IMG/VR virus record: IMGVR_UViG_3300025646_000202
Coordinates: 1 to 31,336 of that record
Length of the DNA stretch: 31,336 nt
Direction: 5' to 3' (one strand)
DNA from: a virus
How positions within the stretch are numbered: the stretch's first letter is position 1; every line of letters begins with the position of its first letter. The notes under the pieces are model-generated. The model did not search any database, was not told the origin of the DNA, and saw only the letters and a list, made by a program, of their open reading frames with translations. Below, in pieces: positions 20,345 through 30,803 of the stretch. The translations under genes were made by a program, and so were the position numbers.

Positions 20345-21490
20345 ATGCCTGTACTTAAACTTGCTGAAATAGCATATAACTTTGTATCAGGTGCTGTCGG
20401 AGCAAACGCTCAAAACGAAGCTGCTAGACGAGAAGCTGAAGAAAGAACTCAAGCTGCTAAGGTTAATCGTCGCTATATAATGGAGATGCTTCGTAGGGAT
20501 CGAAGATTCCTCAAAGAAGGGGTTAATATCCAACGCCAAAATATTGAGTCAGAATACGCTTACCGCGATCAAACCGCCTTGGATTCTTGGCGGTATCAAA
20601 TGGGTATCCGGGCGTTTGATTACAACCAAGCCAAACGTGCGTATAACCTTCGACAAAAGACAGCCCTTCAACAGCTTGACTTCAATAACATTGCTCTAGA
20701 TTTCTCCCTTCAAGATAATGCTAGATGGGAACAAGAGCAAAACCTTCAACTTGATTTCCAAGAGAAATCGACTATGTTGGAGTTCCAGTATGCCCAACGT
20801 GGTATTGCTCAAGACTTTATTGCTGCAGATGTTACAAGACAACAAGCTGCTGCAAGTGGTCAGATTGACCAACAAATTGCATATGTGCAAGGCTTGAAGC
20901 AAGCTGGTGAAGCCCAAGCCAAAGGTGGTATGGGTGTCAGTGCTGAAAAGGTAGCCGCTGCATCCATTGCAGAGACTGGATTGATGACTTCTCAAATCAT
21001 CCAAAATGTAATGAATGCAGATAGGAACTTCGGTCTTACTGCTTCACAACTTGGTACTAAACTGGAACAACTGAATGATACATTCTATCTCTCCAGAGCA
21101 CAACTTGCTGCATCTCGTTTGAGTCTTGGTATGCAAGCTACTGCTATGCGACGGGATGCTGCTATTCAGAAATTCCAAGCTGACCTTAGTGCTATCACTA
21201 GTGTTGGCCTTGCTCCTGCTATTCCTCCTGCACTTCCTATCCCACAGACGCTACCTAGACCTGAACTTCAGACTCCTGCTAAAATTATCAAGCTACCTAA
21301 GGTTACATCTTATAAAGCTCAAACAGTTAACCCATTCCTTGCTGGACTTCAAGCTGCAGCACCTTCAATTGGTGGAGCAGTAGCTGGTGCATTTGGAAAT
21401 AACATTACCCCTCCCAGTGGTCAGACTGATATTTTAAGTAAAGATACCACTATAAGTGGTGGATTTTTACCTAGTAACAACATTGGCTAA
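20345..21490 (+). CDS. Internal virion protein (T7 gp14-like position)
   Basis: A 381-aa protein following the nozzle gene, in the place of T7 gp14, which is ejected into the host envelope to begin DNA entry. Residues about 20-190 form a highly charged, coiled-coil-like region (EAARREAEERTQAAKVNRRY and several FDYNQ or LDFQ helices) with many Gln, Arg and Glu. A GGMGVSAEKVAAAS segment follows. The C-terminus is Pro-rich and then Gly/Ala-rich (FLAGLQAAAPSIGGAVAGAF), a possible membrane-inserting stretch. It is about twice the length of T7 gp14 (196 aa). Good ribosome-binding site AGGAGGGCTTAAGG upstream of ATG 20345. The assignment is by position and general character. Confidence 0.8.
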   Translation: MPVLKLAEIAYNFVSGAVGANAQNEAARREAEERTQAAKVNRRYIMEMLRRDRRFLKEGVNIQRQNIESEYAYRDQTALDSWRYQMGIRAFDYNQAKRAYNLRQKTALQQLDFNNIALDFSLQDNARWEQEQNLQLDFQEKSTMLEFQYAQRGIAQDFIAADVTRQQAAASGQIDQQIAYVQGLKQAGEAQAKGGMGVSAEKVAAASIAETGLMTSQIIQNVMNADRNFGLTASQLGTKLEQLNDTFYLSRAQLAASRLSLGMQATAMRRDAAIQKFQADLSAITSVGLAPAIPPALPIPQTLPRPELQTPAKIIKLPKVTSYKAQTVNPFLAGLQAAAPSIGGAVAGAFGNNITPPSGQTDILSKDTTISGGFLPSNNIG

Positions 21491-21498
21491 ATTAAATT

Positions 21499-24400
21499 AT
21501 GGCTACATTTAAATCATACGCCTCTCAAGGTTCTTTTACTCCAATTAAAGCTCCCGATGTAGCCTCAATGGTTGAGCAAAAGGCTAAGGATCAGTCTAAC
21601 TACATGCGGGAGGCTGCTCAATATAATATCAACGAACGGCAACGTATCGGGAGTACTATTGAGATCAATAACAAACTTGAGTTCCAAAACCGCCAAGACT
21701 TGTTTAACTTTGAGACAAAGAATCTTGAAGCTATTCAAAACCAGGTGATGGGTAATTACCAAGCAACCCTTAGTAATATCCAAGCTCAGAATGCAAGTGA
21801 ACTAGCAACACTAAATGCTATCAGCAATATCTCCCAAACTGCTTTTAATACGGTACAAGCTATCAACGAAAAGGTTGAGACTGGACGTAAGCTTGCTGTA
21901 GAGCAAACTCTATATGCTACGGGCATTACAACCAAAGAGTTGATGGAGATTCATAAGTTAGATCGAAACCTTTCTGATCAAGCTTATGCAGAGAATAGTG
22001 CTATTCGGGCTATTGTCGATAGGACTGGAGCATCTATCCAACAGATTCGTTATCTGCATCAGAACAGTAATGCTAAGATGTGGAATGAATCCACAGCTTT
22101 AATTGGTAATACTGTTAGCGGTTTTAGGACACATGTTAATGATAGGTATGGCGCTAAATATGATCTAGGTGATGGACGACAGCTCAGCCTTGCAGAGACT
22201 GAAGGTCGTGATCCTGGAGCATATGATCAGATCTTCCGTCTTGTACATTCTGAGTATGCTGCTACATCTGGAATGCTAAATTTGAGCACCTCTATTTTGG
22301 GTGCTAAAGTCCATCCCCAGATGCGTGCTATTGAAAATGAATATAAGCAACAAAGTAACGCTAAGTATCGTGGATTTGTTAAGGCTGATGCTGAGCAACA
22401 GGTTTTCTTTGCATTAGATCAAAATATCCGTAACGGTGGTGCAGATTACATTGCATCCCAACTGGAGACACTTCGTGGTGCAGCACGTAGTGCATTCCTT
22501 GCTGATACTTATCAAGTTGTTGCAACTAATGCCGAGGGTCCACAAAGTACATTCTATGAAACCGTTTGGAAGAATTTGCTTGCAAGACCGACTGTCTACA
22601 ACGGTAAGGAGACAACTTATTCAGAAGTTCTCAAGAGTCCTGCTGCACAAGAAGTTACACAAGCTTTCTTTAATGCACGTCAACGTGTCTTAGCACGTTC
22701 CAGGCAACAGGAAGCTTTTGAGGAACGTAATCGTGATGCTTACGAGGACTATGCAGTTGATGTTCTAAGTCAAAAACCTGGTGGCTTTACTGCTGCTGAT
22801 GTTGACGCAGCTATACAAGAGTTCGGTGTTAGGTTCCCTGGACAAACAAGCCAACGTCTTGAAGTGATGAAGAATAACCAAAGTGTTGATGCTTTGGAGA
22901 TTCAACGTCAAGCAAAAGAAGCTGAAGACCTGCAGAATCGTGGTATTTTGACCATGGAATACATGCGGGATATGGGCTACCACAGTAGTGTTATTTCCAG
23001 ATTCCAGCAAGCGGCGATGGCAGCTTCTGATAGTCGTAAGGCTAACGACAACTATAAGTACGAACTAGCCTCACTGACTGCACTAGCTAAGAAACCTCCT
23101 CAAATTCAAGCTAAAAGAGAAGGTCAGTTTAGCCCTACTGTTTCTCTGATGGAACAGCGGTTACATAACCAATTCTATGCTAAAGTTGCTGCACTTCAAG
23201 CAGTTAATGATACTAATGCTGTAGCTAATGCTGAAGCTTTTGTTAGGGCAGAGTTTGAAAAAGAAATTGCTAATCCTCAGTTCTTTAAGGATGGTGATTA
23301 TGCTTTATTCAAAGGTACTCCTACAATACCGGCTGCAGCAGCTGCTCGGGGTCAGTGGGTTGAGAGTAATGTTAAACGTCTCCGTGCGAAAGCTTTAGAC
23401 ACAAACGGTGCTATTTACACCATCTCTGAACTTAATGAAATTGAAGAGGATATGCAAAAGCCTGGTTATAAATGGGATCCACTAGCTCAGAACTTGGCTG
23501 CTCGGTTTGGTATTAGCCCTTTGGCTGTAATCAACCGTCAACGCCGTGCTGCTGGTATGGATCCCATCATGCCACCTTCAATATCTAAGTTTGCTACTAA
23601 AGCCGATCCAAACCTTGTTCGGCAGCTGGAGCAATATCAAACTCCTGAGATCTCTACTCGGGCAATGGGTAGTACTAATACCTTTATGCCTGAGCTGATC
23701 GAACCTTATAATGGTATTGATATTGCCTCTTTGATTCAACAAACTGCTACTAAGTATAACCTTCCTACTCCAGTTCTTGCTGGTCTACTTGCACATGAAA
23801 GTGATGGATTTGATCCTGCTGTACTTTCTGGGCAACGTAGGAGTTCTGCAGGCGCTATCGGTATTGCACAATTTATGCCTGGTACTGCTGCAGAAATGGG
23901 CGTTGATCCATTAAATGTTGCTCAAGCTATTGATGGCGCAGCTCGTTACTTGAGTCAAAACATGCGTCATCCTAACAACCCAGGTAATAGCCTTAACTGG
24001 GCAATCAGTGCTTACAATAGCGGACCTGGGGCTGTAGGCATGTCCCAAGAAAACAGGGAATACTTCGATAAGGTGATGAAGGAAGCCTACAAGTATGGTC
24101 ACGGTAGGCAATCACTTCAATCTCGTTCTTTGCTGCGTCCTGGTTTTATCCAAAGGACTAGTAACTATGATACTGGTTTTGGATGGCAACCTGTGTCTAT
24201 GCAAGACGAAAAGGGACGACCTGTTGTTATGAGTCGTGATGCTGCTAATGCCTTCGCTCAAATGGTACAAGCTTCTGGTGGTGCTGTAAGAGGTTCTGAT
24301 ATTACTAGTTCTCAACGGACTAAAGAAAAGAACATTGCAGTTGGTGGTGTTCCTGGATCTAGACATGTACATGGAGAAGCTATTGATATTCATGGCAAAT

Positions 24401-24501
24401 CAAAGAAGTGGATGATTGAAAACGGTCAACGTTACGGTTGGTACCTTGTAGACTATCAAGGAAGCCATGGCGGACATTTTGAATATCGTGGTGTTCATTA
24501 A
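21499..24501 (+). CDS. Internal virion protein with lytic transglycosylase and M15 peptidase domains
   Basis: A 1000-aa protein in the T7 gp15 position. Residues 1-740 are long charged helices without a known domain, consistent with an internal core protein. Residues about 745-870 form an SLT-type lytic transglycosylase: AHES with catalytic Glu767, GAIGIAQFMPGTA and ISAYNSGPGAV (838-844 region). Residues about 915-1000 resemble an M15/VanY-type zinc peptidase: SRHVHGEAID gives Ser954, His956 and Asp963, and GGHFEYRG gives His993. Both act on peptidoglycan, one on glycan, the other on peptide. In T7 the SLT domain is on gp16 at the N-terminus and there is no M15 domain. The protein is likely ejected with DNA to pierce the cell wall locally. 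Confidence 0.87.
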   Translation: MATFKSYASQGSFTPIKAPDVASMVEQKAKDQSNYMREAAQYNINERQRIGSTIEINNKLEFQNRQDLFNFETKNLEAIQNQVMGNYQATLSNIQAQNASELATLNAISNISQTAFNTVQAINEKVETGRKLAVEQTLYATGITTKELMEIHKLDRNLSDQAYAENSAIRAIVDRTGASIQQIRYLHQNSNAKMWNESTALIGNTVSGFRTHVNDRYGAKYDLGDGRQLSLAETEGRDPGAYDQIFRLVHSEYAATSGMLNLSTSILGAKVHPQMRAIENEYKQQSNAKYRGFVKADAEQQVFFALDQNIRNGGADYIASQLETLRGAARSAFLADTYQVVATNAEGPQSTFYETVWKNLLARPTVYNGKETTYSEVLKSPAAQEVTQAFFNARQRVLARSRQQEAFEERNRDAYEDYAVDVLSQKPGGFTAADVDAAIQEFGVRFPGQTSQRLEVMKNNQSVDALEIQRQAKEAEDLQNRGILTMEYMRDMGYHSSVISRFQQAAMAASDSRKANDNYKYELASLTALAKKPPQIQAKREGQFSPTVSLMEQRLHNQFYAKVAALQAVNDTNAVANAEAFVRAEFEKEIANPQFFKDGDYALFKGTPTIPAAAAARGQWVESNVKRLRAKALDTNGAIYTISELNEIEEDMQKPGYKWDPLAQNLAARFGISPLAVINRQRRAAGMDPIMPPSISKFATKADPNLVRQLEQYQTPEISTRAMGSTNTFMPELIEPYNGIDIASLIQQTATKYNLPTPVLAGLLAHESDGFDPAVLSGQRRSSAGAIGIAQFMPGTAAEMGVDPLNVAQAIDGAARYLSQNMRHPNNPGNSLNWAISAYNSGPGAVGMSQENREYFDKVMKEAYKYGHGRQSLQSRSLLRPGFIQRTSNYDTGFGWQPVSMQDEKGRPVVMSRDAANAFAQMVQASGGAVRGSDITSSQRTKEKNIAVGGVPGSRHVHGEAIDIHGKSKKWMIENGQRYGWYLVDYQGSHGGHFEYRGVH

Positions 24502-24514
24502 ACTTTAACTTAAA

Positions 24515-27500
24515 ATGACAGATCCGATGAATGAAGTCCTGTTCGGTACGCCGGACTTGACTCCCGAAGAAGAGCAAGCTTTGATGCTGCAAGCCCAGCA
24601 AAGTGAACAAGACTTTGCACAAATGGAAGCTATGGCTAACCAACAAGCTGCAGCAGAAGCGCAAGGTTTTTCTACAAATCAATTACAACAAACACCACAA
24701 CCAACTGCTACACCAGCTCCTGCACCTACACAGGAACCTGAACAACCTAAAGAAGGGGGTTTAGATATTGGTGGTTTAGCACGTACAACCCTGGAAGGTG
24801 CAATGACTGTACCTGCAGGTCTTGTTGACTTTGGTGTTAATACGATCAATATCTTACCATCTAAAGAGGTTCCTGGGATGACTAACCCCTTCCGACCTGA
24901 TGGTAAGGTACCGAAACTGCCTAAGTTCCAAAATGATATTATGCAATCTCTTCGTGAGATTAGCAGTGTTGTTGCTCCAACTATTATATTTACTAAAGGA
25001 CTGGGTACTACACTTGGAGCAGTAGGTGAAGCTAGTAAAGCTAAAATCCTTGCTGATCCTTTTATGAAGTGGTTGGCTCCAAAACTGCTTGGTGCTGGTG
25101 TAGGAACAGGTGTTGAGGCAATTCAACTATCTGGTGTACCTGATGAAGAGGTGGGACATAACCTGACTGGATTGGCTAAGAAACATTTTCCCGCTCAATT
25201 TGGTTGGATTCCTGATAATATCGCAACACTTGACCAAGACTCTGCTGATGACAAGCGGATAAAAAATCTAGTTGAAGGTACAGCTTTAGGTTCTAGCATT
25301 GATTTTCTTGAAGGTATTGCTAAAGTAGCTAAAGCTAGGTTTGGTATCCGACGTGCTACTCAATGGGTACCTGAAAATGAAAAAGCAAAAGCTTTCCTTG
25401 ATGCTAATTTAGATGATGATAGCCTTGATACCATTGAGGATGCAATCGCTAAATCAGCTGCCAAGCGTTCTGCTGCTCTTGATGAGCTAGGAGAGTACAA
25501 TTTCTCTAAGAGTCAGAATCTTGATGAACCTATGTTTGGTGTTCATGACCTTTATGGTTACCAAGAATCAGGTATCCGTTCTGTAGATGATCTAGGTATT
25601 GTTGCTGCTCAAGTTGATTACGCTCGTATTGAGGGTAACTTTGATAGCGTCTATGGTCGTGTTGGTAGTGTTGTCTCTGAAGCTGCTTTGAAGTATGGTT
25701 TGGAGATCCCTGAGGGACCAGATGTTATCATTCGTGGTCTTAGTGAGCAACTCAAAGAAGCTGGTGAGTATGGTTACAGAACAGCTTCTGGGCGTTACCT
25801 CTCATTCAAGGATATCTCATTGGCTGGTGAAAGGCTTGCTGATGATTTCTATGGACTGACTACACCACAACTTAAAGAAGCTGTTCGTAAATTCCAATAC
25901 ATTGATCCTAATACTGAAACTCTTGTCCTTAAGGATGAGGGGTATGCTGCTGTGTTTAATACAATTAAACGCTACATGCAGGATTATATGGATCTGGACT
26001 ACATGAAAGCTCAGGCATTGGTTGGTACATCCTTTGGTGGCCAGGTCTCTGACATGGCTCAAGGTATGCGACTTATGGCTGAAACACCTGCTGTTAGTCG
26101 TGCTCAAGAGCAAATCCTTGATCGCCTTGAGTTTTTGATGGCACAAAAAGGTATGACTTCCTACACTAGAGGTCGTGCCTTGAACATGCTTAACCTTTGG
26201 AATCGCCTTACTGATACTGCAAGTAAAGCCTTTGGTAAAGGTGAAGCAACACGAACTGCTAATGCTATTGCTAATGAGAAGAACGATACCCTGAAAGCTA
26301 TTGCTCGTATTCAAGCAGAAGCTAAAGGTACTATTGATACTTTACGTGCTGTTAAAGCTGAACGTCCAGAGATGTTGGCACCATTGATGATGGCATATGA
26401 GTTGACTGATGGCAGTGTTAACAGCATTACTAAACTCAATAACTATGTCCGTAATAGCACTGGTCTCATTAGTAAAGCATTCTACGATGGTGAACCTGAT
26501 ATACCTTCTATGGTCCTTAAAGGTTCCATGGCTAATGTATATAACTCAACCTTGAGTGCTGTTGCTACACCAACTAAAGCTGGACTTAGTAACCTTTTTG
26601 GTCTTGCTATGCGTCCCATCGCCCAATCTGCTGGGTATGTGATGTTTGGTAAAAGTGATATGTTGAAAAGGGCTGCCTTCCAATATGCTGCTGGGATTGA
26701 TACCCTTCAAAAAGGTTTCTCCTATATGGGTCAAGTCTTTAAGCGTTCCGCTTCAGATCCATATGTTATGAGTCTTCGTGAAGATATGGGTGCTGCTGAT
26801 GAGAAGCAGCTTGAAATCTTCCGAGCATTTGCCAATGCTAAGGCGGAAGCTGGTGACTTCGGTCCACAAGCAATGCTTGCACAAATTGAAGAAATCAATG
26901 ATCTTGCTCAACATCCCTGGCTACGTTTTGGTAACCGTGGTATGCAGGCATTTGATGGCTTCACACAAGCTGTTATTGCTAACTGGGAAGCACGTGGTAA
27001 GGCATGGGATGAAGTAACCAAAGGTGGTAGTCTTCAACTTGATGGTAAAAAAGCACAAGAGCTTTCACAGAAAGTTTATCGGGAGATGTTTGACGAAAAT
27101 GATAACATCACTGATTCTGCTGTGAGGCATATTGCTGGTGAGATCTCAATGAGTTTGGATAGTAAAACAAACGATGCAGTATCAGCATTGCTTCGTCGTC
27201 TTCCAGTTCTTAAGCCATTTATGTTGTTTACTAAAACACCCATCAATGACCTTAAGTTCTCAGCTTCTCAAACTCCAATGGGATTGTTTGTAGATCTTTA
27301 CCATCAGTATAGGCGACCATTTAGAGAGATGCCTACTGAAAAAGTAGAGCAACTACTTACCAGTCGTGGTATTGAATATACACCGGAGACCATGGAAAGT
27401 GCTTATACTACAGTTAAAGCTGAACTTGCTGGTCGTAAAGCAATTGGTATGCTATCCGTTATGGGAGCTGTTGGTCTTTTCATGAATGATCAGCTCACTG

Positions 27501-28489
27501 GTGATGGTCTCTATGATAAAGAGAAGCAACGGCTTCGTGTTGCTGCTGATTGGAAACCTAGGTCTATTAAGGTGCCTGGTTTTGGTTGGGTTGGTTATGA
27601 TACCATCCCCGGTGTTAGTAACTGGCTAGCTACTACTGCTAATATCCTTGATAACTACTACGTTCTTAATTCAGCTGAACTTAGTGAACACCTTCGTGCT
27701 CAAGCCTTCTCTCTTGCAGCTGCAGTAACTAATAAGTCTATGTTGGCAGCACTTGAACCGCTCACTGATATGTTGCGTGGTGATATTGGTGCTATTAACC
27801 GTTGGACTTCTTCGTATGCAACTGCTGCTATGTCTCCTGGTTCTAGCCTTATGGCTGAATTTGCTAGACTTATTGAACCTTCAAGAAAAGAACTTGACAA
27901 TAACTTCTTTGACTTGATGGCTAACCGTAACCCATTGTTGAAACAAACCCTACCTAATGCACATGATTGGATTGATGGTGGTGTTGTTGGTGAACCCCCT
28001 AATTTCTGGGCAAGGATCTGGAATACTTATCTTCCTTGGAAAGTAAATGGACAGATCTCTCCAGAGAAACAATTCCTTATTGATATTGAATATGATGCCC
28101 GTCCTAGTCTTCGTACTAATGGTCGTGGTATTGAATACACCAATGAGGAACGCTCTGAAGTTACCAGCATTATGGGTCAACAAGGTTACTTTAAGCAAGC
28201 TATTCAACAAGTTATGCAAAGCACTAAAGGTAAAGAGTTTAGGAAACGCTTTGAGGATGCAAGGGCACGGGGCTTTGAACCAGAACTTGAATCATTTGAT
28301 GGTTTGCATATGATGCTTGATTCTGCACTTCGTTCTTCAATGCGAATGGCTGAAGCTTATGTATCTACTCGTGATGGTATCCAACTGAAGCAGTACAAAA
28401 ATCAAACCATGGAAAACTTTATGAAGGTTGGAGACCTAGATGGTGCTGAAAAGTTCCTGAAAGATTTTAAACAAAACTATTCTTATTGA
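24515..28489 (+). CDS. Internal virion protein (T7 gp16-like)
   Basis: At 1324 aa it is nearly the same length as T7 gp16 (1318) and lies in its position. The first 90 residues are acidic and then Gln/Pro/Thr-rich (low complexity around QQTPQPTATPAPAPTQEPEQ). Hydrophobic or amphipathic stretches follow (TLEGAMTVPAGLVDFG; LAPKLLGAGVGTGVEAIQL), then long helical regions to the end, with a further hydrophobic segment around IGMLSVMGAVGLFMND. I see no SLT motif here, unlike T7 gp16, because that domain is on the preceding protein. It is probably ejected into the host to form the periplasmic or inner-membrane DNA channel. It starts 13 bases after the previous stop. Confidence 0.85.
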   Translation: MTDPMNEVLFGTPDLTPEEEQALMLQAQQSEQDFAQMEAMANQQAAAEAQGFSTNQLQQTPQPTATPAPAPTQEPEQPKEGGLDIGGLARTTLEGAMTVPAGLVDFGVNTINILPSKEVPGMTNPFRPDGKVPKLPKFQNDIMQSLREISSVVAPTIIFTKGLGTTLGAVGEASKAKILADPFMKWLAPKLLGAGVGTGVEAIQLSGVPDEEVGHNLTGLAKKHFPAQFGWIPDNIATLDQDSADDKRIKNLVEGTALGSSIDFLEGIAKVAKARFGIRRATQWVPENEKAKAFLDANLDDDSLDTIEDAIAKSAAKRSAALDELGEYNFSKSQNLDEPMFGVHDLYGYQESGIRSVDDLGIVAAQVDYARIEGNFDSVYGRVGSVVSEAALKYGLEIPEGPDVIIRGLSEQLKEAGEYGYRTASGRYLSFKDISLAGERLADDFYGLTTPQLKEAVRKFQYIDPNTETLVLKDEGYAAVFNTIKRYMQDYMDLDYMKAQALVGTSFGGQVSDMAQGMRLMAETPAVSRAQEQILDRLEFLMAQKGMTSYTRGRALNMLNLWNRLTDTASKAFGKGEATRTANAIANEKNDTLKAIARIQAEAKGTIDTLRAVKAERPEMLAPLMMAYELTDGSVNSITKLNNYVRNSTGLISKAFYDGEPDIPSMVLKGSMANVYNSTLSAVATPTKAGLSNLFGLAMRPIAQSAGYVMFGKSDMLKRAAFQYAAGIDTLQKGFSYMGQVFKRSASDPYVMSLREDMGAADEKQLEIFRAFANAKAEAGDFGPQAMLAQIEEINDLAQHPWLRFGNRGMQAFDGFTQAVIANWEARGKAWDEVTKGGSLQLDGKKAQELSQKVYREMFDENDNITDSAVRHIAGEISMSLDSKTNDAVSALLRRLPVLKPFMLFTKTPINDLKFSASQTPMGLFVDLYHQYRRPFREMPTEKVEQLLTSRGIEYTPETMESAYTTVKAELAGRKAIGMLSVMGAVGLFMNDQLTGDGLYDKEKQRLRVAADWKPRSIKVPGFGWVGYDTIPGVSNWLATTANILDNYYVLNSAELSEHLRAQAFSLAAAVTNKSMLAALEPLTDMLRGDIGAINRWTSSYATAAMSPGSSLMAEFARLIEPSRKELDNNFFDLMANRNPLLKQTLPNAHDWIDGGVVGEPPNFWARIWNTYLPWKVNGQISPEKQFLIDIEYDARPSLRTNGRGIEYTNEERSEVTSIMGQQGYFKQAIQQVMQSTKGKEFRKRFEDARARGFEPELESFDGLHMMLDSALRSSMRMAEAYVSTRDGIQLKQYKNQTMENFMKVGDLDGAEKFLKDFKQNYSY

Positions 28490-28500
28490 GGTCTTATTAA

Positions 28501-29493
28501 ATGGCTGTCACTGAAACATCTTTACCTGGTAACGGGACTGCCGGACCCTTTACTTATACCTTTCCGGCACTTGAAGCAGCACACATTAAAGTAAGTTTGG
28601 ATAATGTTGCACAGACTGTAGGTGTTAATTACTCCTTAGACTTTGTTCAAAAACAAATCACCTTTCTTGTAGCTCCATATCCTACAGCTGCTCAGACAAT
28701 TAGGATCTATCGTGAAACTGATGATACTGCTCTAGAGGCTACATTTTACTCTGGAGCTGCTATCAGAGCTACTGATTTAAATAATAATTTTAATCAAGCT
28801 CTTTATGTAGCACAGGAAACTTCTAATAATTCCGTTCAAGACGTTGGCAATGTCTCCCTTAATGCTAACTACACCTTTAATGGAACCGCCTCAGGTCAAA
28901 CACCAACAGCTAATAGCAACTTTGCTACCAAACAGTATGTAGATGACGCTGTCTTTGCCTCTGGTAATCTTACTGTTGGTAATAAGGGAGACATTACTGT
29001 TAACAGTGCCAATAGTTGGGAAGTAAATAATGCAGTTATTGATGAAAGCAACCTTAGTTTCACCCCACTTAAACCTACTGATATCGGTGTAACCGTCCAA
29101 GCCTACGACGCTGATACTGTTAAGACCGACGTTGCTCAAACCTTTACTGCACAGCAAACCTTTACAGGCGGCCTAGAAGTTGATGGTGCTTACAAGCAAA
29201 CTGTTGAAGCCGTTGCGGCACTAGACATTGACTGCAGCACCGGCAATTACTTCACCAAGACGATCAACGGTAACAGCACCTTTACCGTGAGCAATGTTCC
29301 CGCCTCAAGTGCTTACGCCTTCACCTTGGAACTGACGCACACCAGCGGTACGGTGACTTGGTTCACCGGAGTGGAATGGCCCAAGGGAACGGTCCCTACT
29401 TTGACGACAGGCAAGACGCACCTGTTCATCTTCGTCACAGATGATGGTGGATCACGCTGGCGTGGATCTGCCCTTGTTGACTATGTGAACTGA
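28501..29493 (+). CDS. Tail fibre protein, T7 gp17 N-terminal type
   Basis: A 330-aa fibre. The N-terminal 110 residues match the T7 gp17 tail-attachment domain: GNGTAGPFTYTFPALEAAHI, VKVSLDNV-like beta strands, IRIYRETDDTALEATFYSGA and IRATDLNNNFNQALYVAQE. A shaft-like part with TANSNFATKQYVDDAV and DADTVKTDVAQTFTAQQTF follows. The end (YAFTLELTHTSGTVTWF, VEWPKG, GKTHLFIFVTDDGGSRWRGS) is a domain common in marine phage fibres. Base composition changes sharply near 29160-29220: in three hand-counted 60-base blocks before it G+C was 18, 24 and 25 of 60, and in three after it 30, 32 and 36. The C-terminal module was therefore probably acquired separately. It is much shorter than T7 gp17 (553 aa), so further fibre proteins are expected. 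Confidence 0.9.
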   Translation: MAVTETSLPGNGTAGPFTYTFPALEAAHIKVSLDNVAQTVGVNYSLDFVQKQITFLVAPYPTAAQTIRIYRETDDTALEATFYSGAAIRATDLNNNFNQALYVAQETSNNSVQDVGNVSLNANYTFNGTASGQTPTANSNFATKQYVDDAVFASGNLTVGNKGDITVNSANSWEVNNAVIDESNLSFTPLKPTDIGVTVQAYDADTVKTDVAQTFTAQQTFTGGLEVDGAYKQTVEAVAALDIDCSTGNYFTKTINGNSTFTVSNVPASSAYAFTLELTHTSGTVTWFTGVEWPKGTVPTLTTGKTHLFIFVTDDGGSRWRGSALVDYVN

Positions 29494-29498
29494 TAACT

Positions 29499-30803
29499 AT
29501 GGATATCACATCACAACGCTTATTGCTTGGTGCTAGTGCAGGTGGGGATAGTTACTGGCAACTGACACACGGTCAACTCGGAGGAGGTGTTTACGGGCTT
29601 TACGATAATGAATCCCATGTAGTTTCTGACGCCAACCAGAACGCCTACTGGTCGGTCAATCTTTACTACTCGACATCTAGTCCCAAACGGAATGGGCTTT
29701 TTAAGGTTAGCAAGGATGGAGACCTTGAATTTAAGGTAAGGACCAATAGCAGCACAACTGCTAGCTCTGTTGATACTTGGTCTATGGCAGTATCCGACGC
29801 TGATGGCGCTCTGTATTCGCTTGGTAACTACCGAACCTTTCAAAATGCACTGACAAAAACCGACCTTAATTATACAGATCTAGCTGCCCACACCGGCTCC
29901 ACCAATACTGGCTCAACTTACAGTAACGGCAGGGTTATACTAACATCAACAGGAGCGCCGATTGTATGCAGCCCAGACAATGCTAATCTCTACATTAACC
30001 GCCTTAGTTCCTCTCTGACTGCAATTAGCTCTTTCAGACTTGCATATAGTGGTAGGTATTTTCGTTATCACTGTCAGGCTGCGTTGCTAAGTGATGGCAG
30101 TATTCTTTGCTTAGCAGCGTTCAATGCTGGTAATACAACTAGCAACCAGCTTGCACTTACTCTCCTTAACTCAACTGCCAGCTCTGTTACTTGGGCTCGA
30201 TACATTAACGCAGGTAATGCTGACTTTAATACAATGGCTGTTGATGCGTCAAATAATATCTACATCCTTTATACAGAAAATCCAAATGGTGGTGATCTCC
30301 GATTAATTAAATATAACTCAAGTGGGGTGCTTCAGTGGGCTAAGCAGTGGAATATTGGTTCGACAACGCTCCCATACTACGCCATCTGGCACGACAACCA
30401 ATTTATAGTTTGTGGTGACACGGATAAATATACCAATAGAAAAGGCTTCGTCGCTTCGTTCGATAGCGATGGTAATAAGCTTTGGGATAACTACTCCAAT
30501 CAAGGTGGCACTTCTAGAACCAGTTACTCCATATGCCCTGCTGGTCCAAAAGCTATCTACTTTGTCGATGGAAACACTAGCGGCCTAGCCTTATACAAGG
30601 TACCTACTGATGGCGGCGCCACTAATGCACCTGGATCAGGTTACAGATTTGGGGGAGCTATGCCCGCCACTACCACCACAACTATTTCGGAGCAATCGTG
30701 GACATGGACTACGGCACAGGCGATGCCATTGAACCTAACAACCCAAACCCCTGACGCTTTTAACACCGTCACTGCAAATCCTACCCTTACCCCTATTGCA
30801 TAA
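29499..30803 (+). CDS. Fibre-associated protein, probable beta-propeller-like repeats
   Basis: A 434-aa protein directly after the fibre. The N-terminus (DITSQRLLLGASAGGDSYWQ) resembles the tail-end type seen in cyanophage fibre-associated proteins. The rest has repeated blade-like units: hydrophobic strand, Asp/Asn-rich turn, W-A-R/K-Y or W-A-K-Q strand (TWARYINAG, QWAKQWNIG, LWDNYSNQG), alternating with segments like DASNNIYILYTE and HDNQFIVCGDT. This repeat pattern suggests a beta-propeller, suited to receptor or sugar binding. It probably contributes to host recognition, but neither ligand nor family is certain. Its stop overlaps the next start (TAATG). Confidence 0.75.
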   Translation: MDITSQRLLLGASAGGDSYWQLTHGQLGGGVYGLYDNESHVVSDANQNAYWSVNLYYSTSSPKRNGLFKVSKDGDLEFKVRTNSSTTASSVDTWSMAVSDADGALYSLGNYRTFQNALTKTDLNYTDLAAHTGSTNTGSTYSNGRVILTSTGAPIVCSPDNANLYINRLSSSLTAISSFRLAYSGRYFRYHCQAALLSDGSILCLAAFNAGNTTSNQLALTLLNSTASSVTWARYINAGNADFNTMAVDASNNIYILYTENPNGGDLRLIKYNSSGVLQWAKQWNIGSTTLPYYAIWHDNQFIVCGDTDKYTNRKGFVASFDSDGNKLWDNYSNQGGTSRTSYSICPAGPKAIYFVDGNTSGLALYKVPTDGGATNAPGSGYRFGGAMPATTTTTISEQSWTWTTAQAMPLNLTTQTPDAFNTVTANPTLTPIA

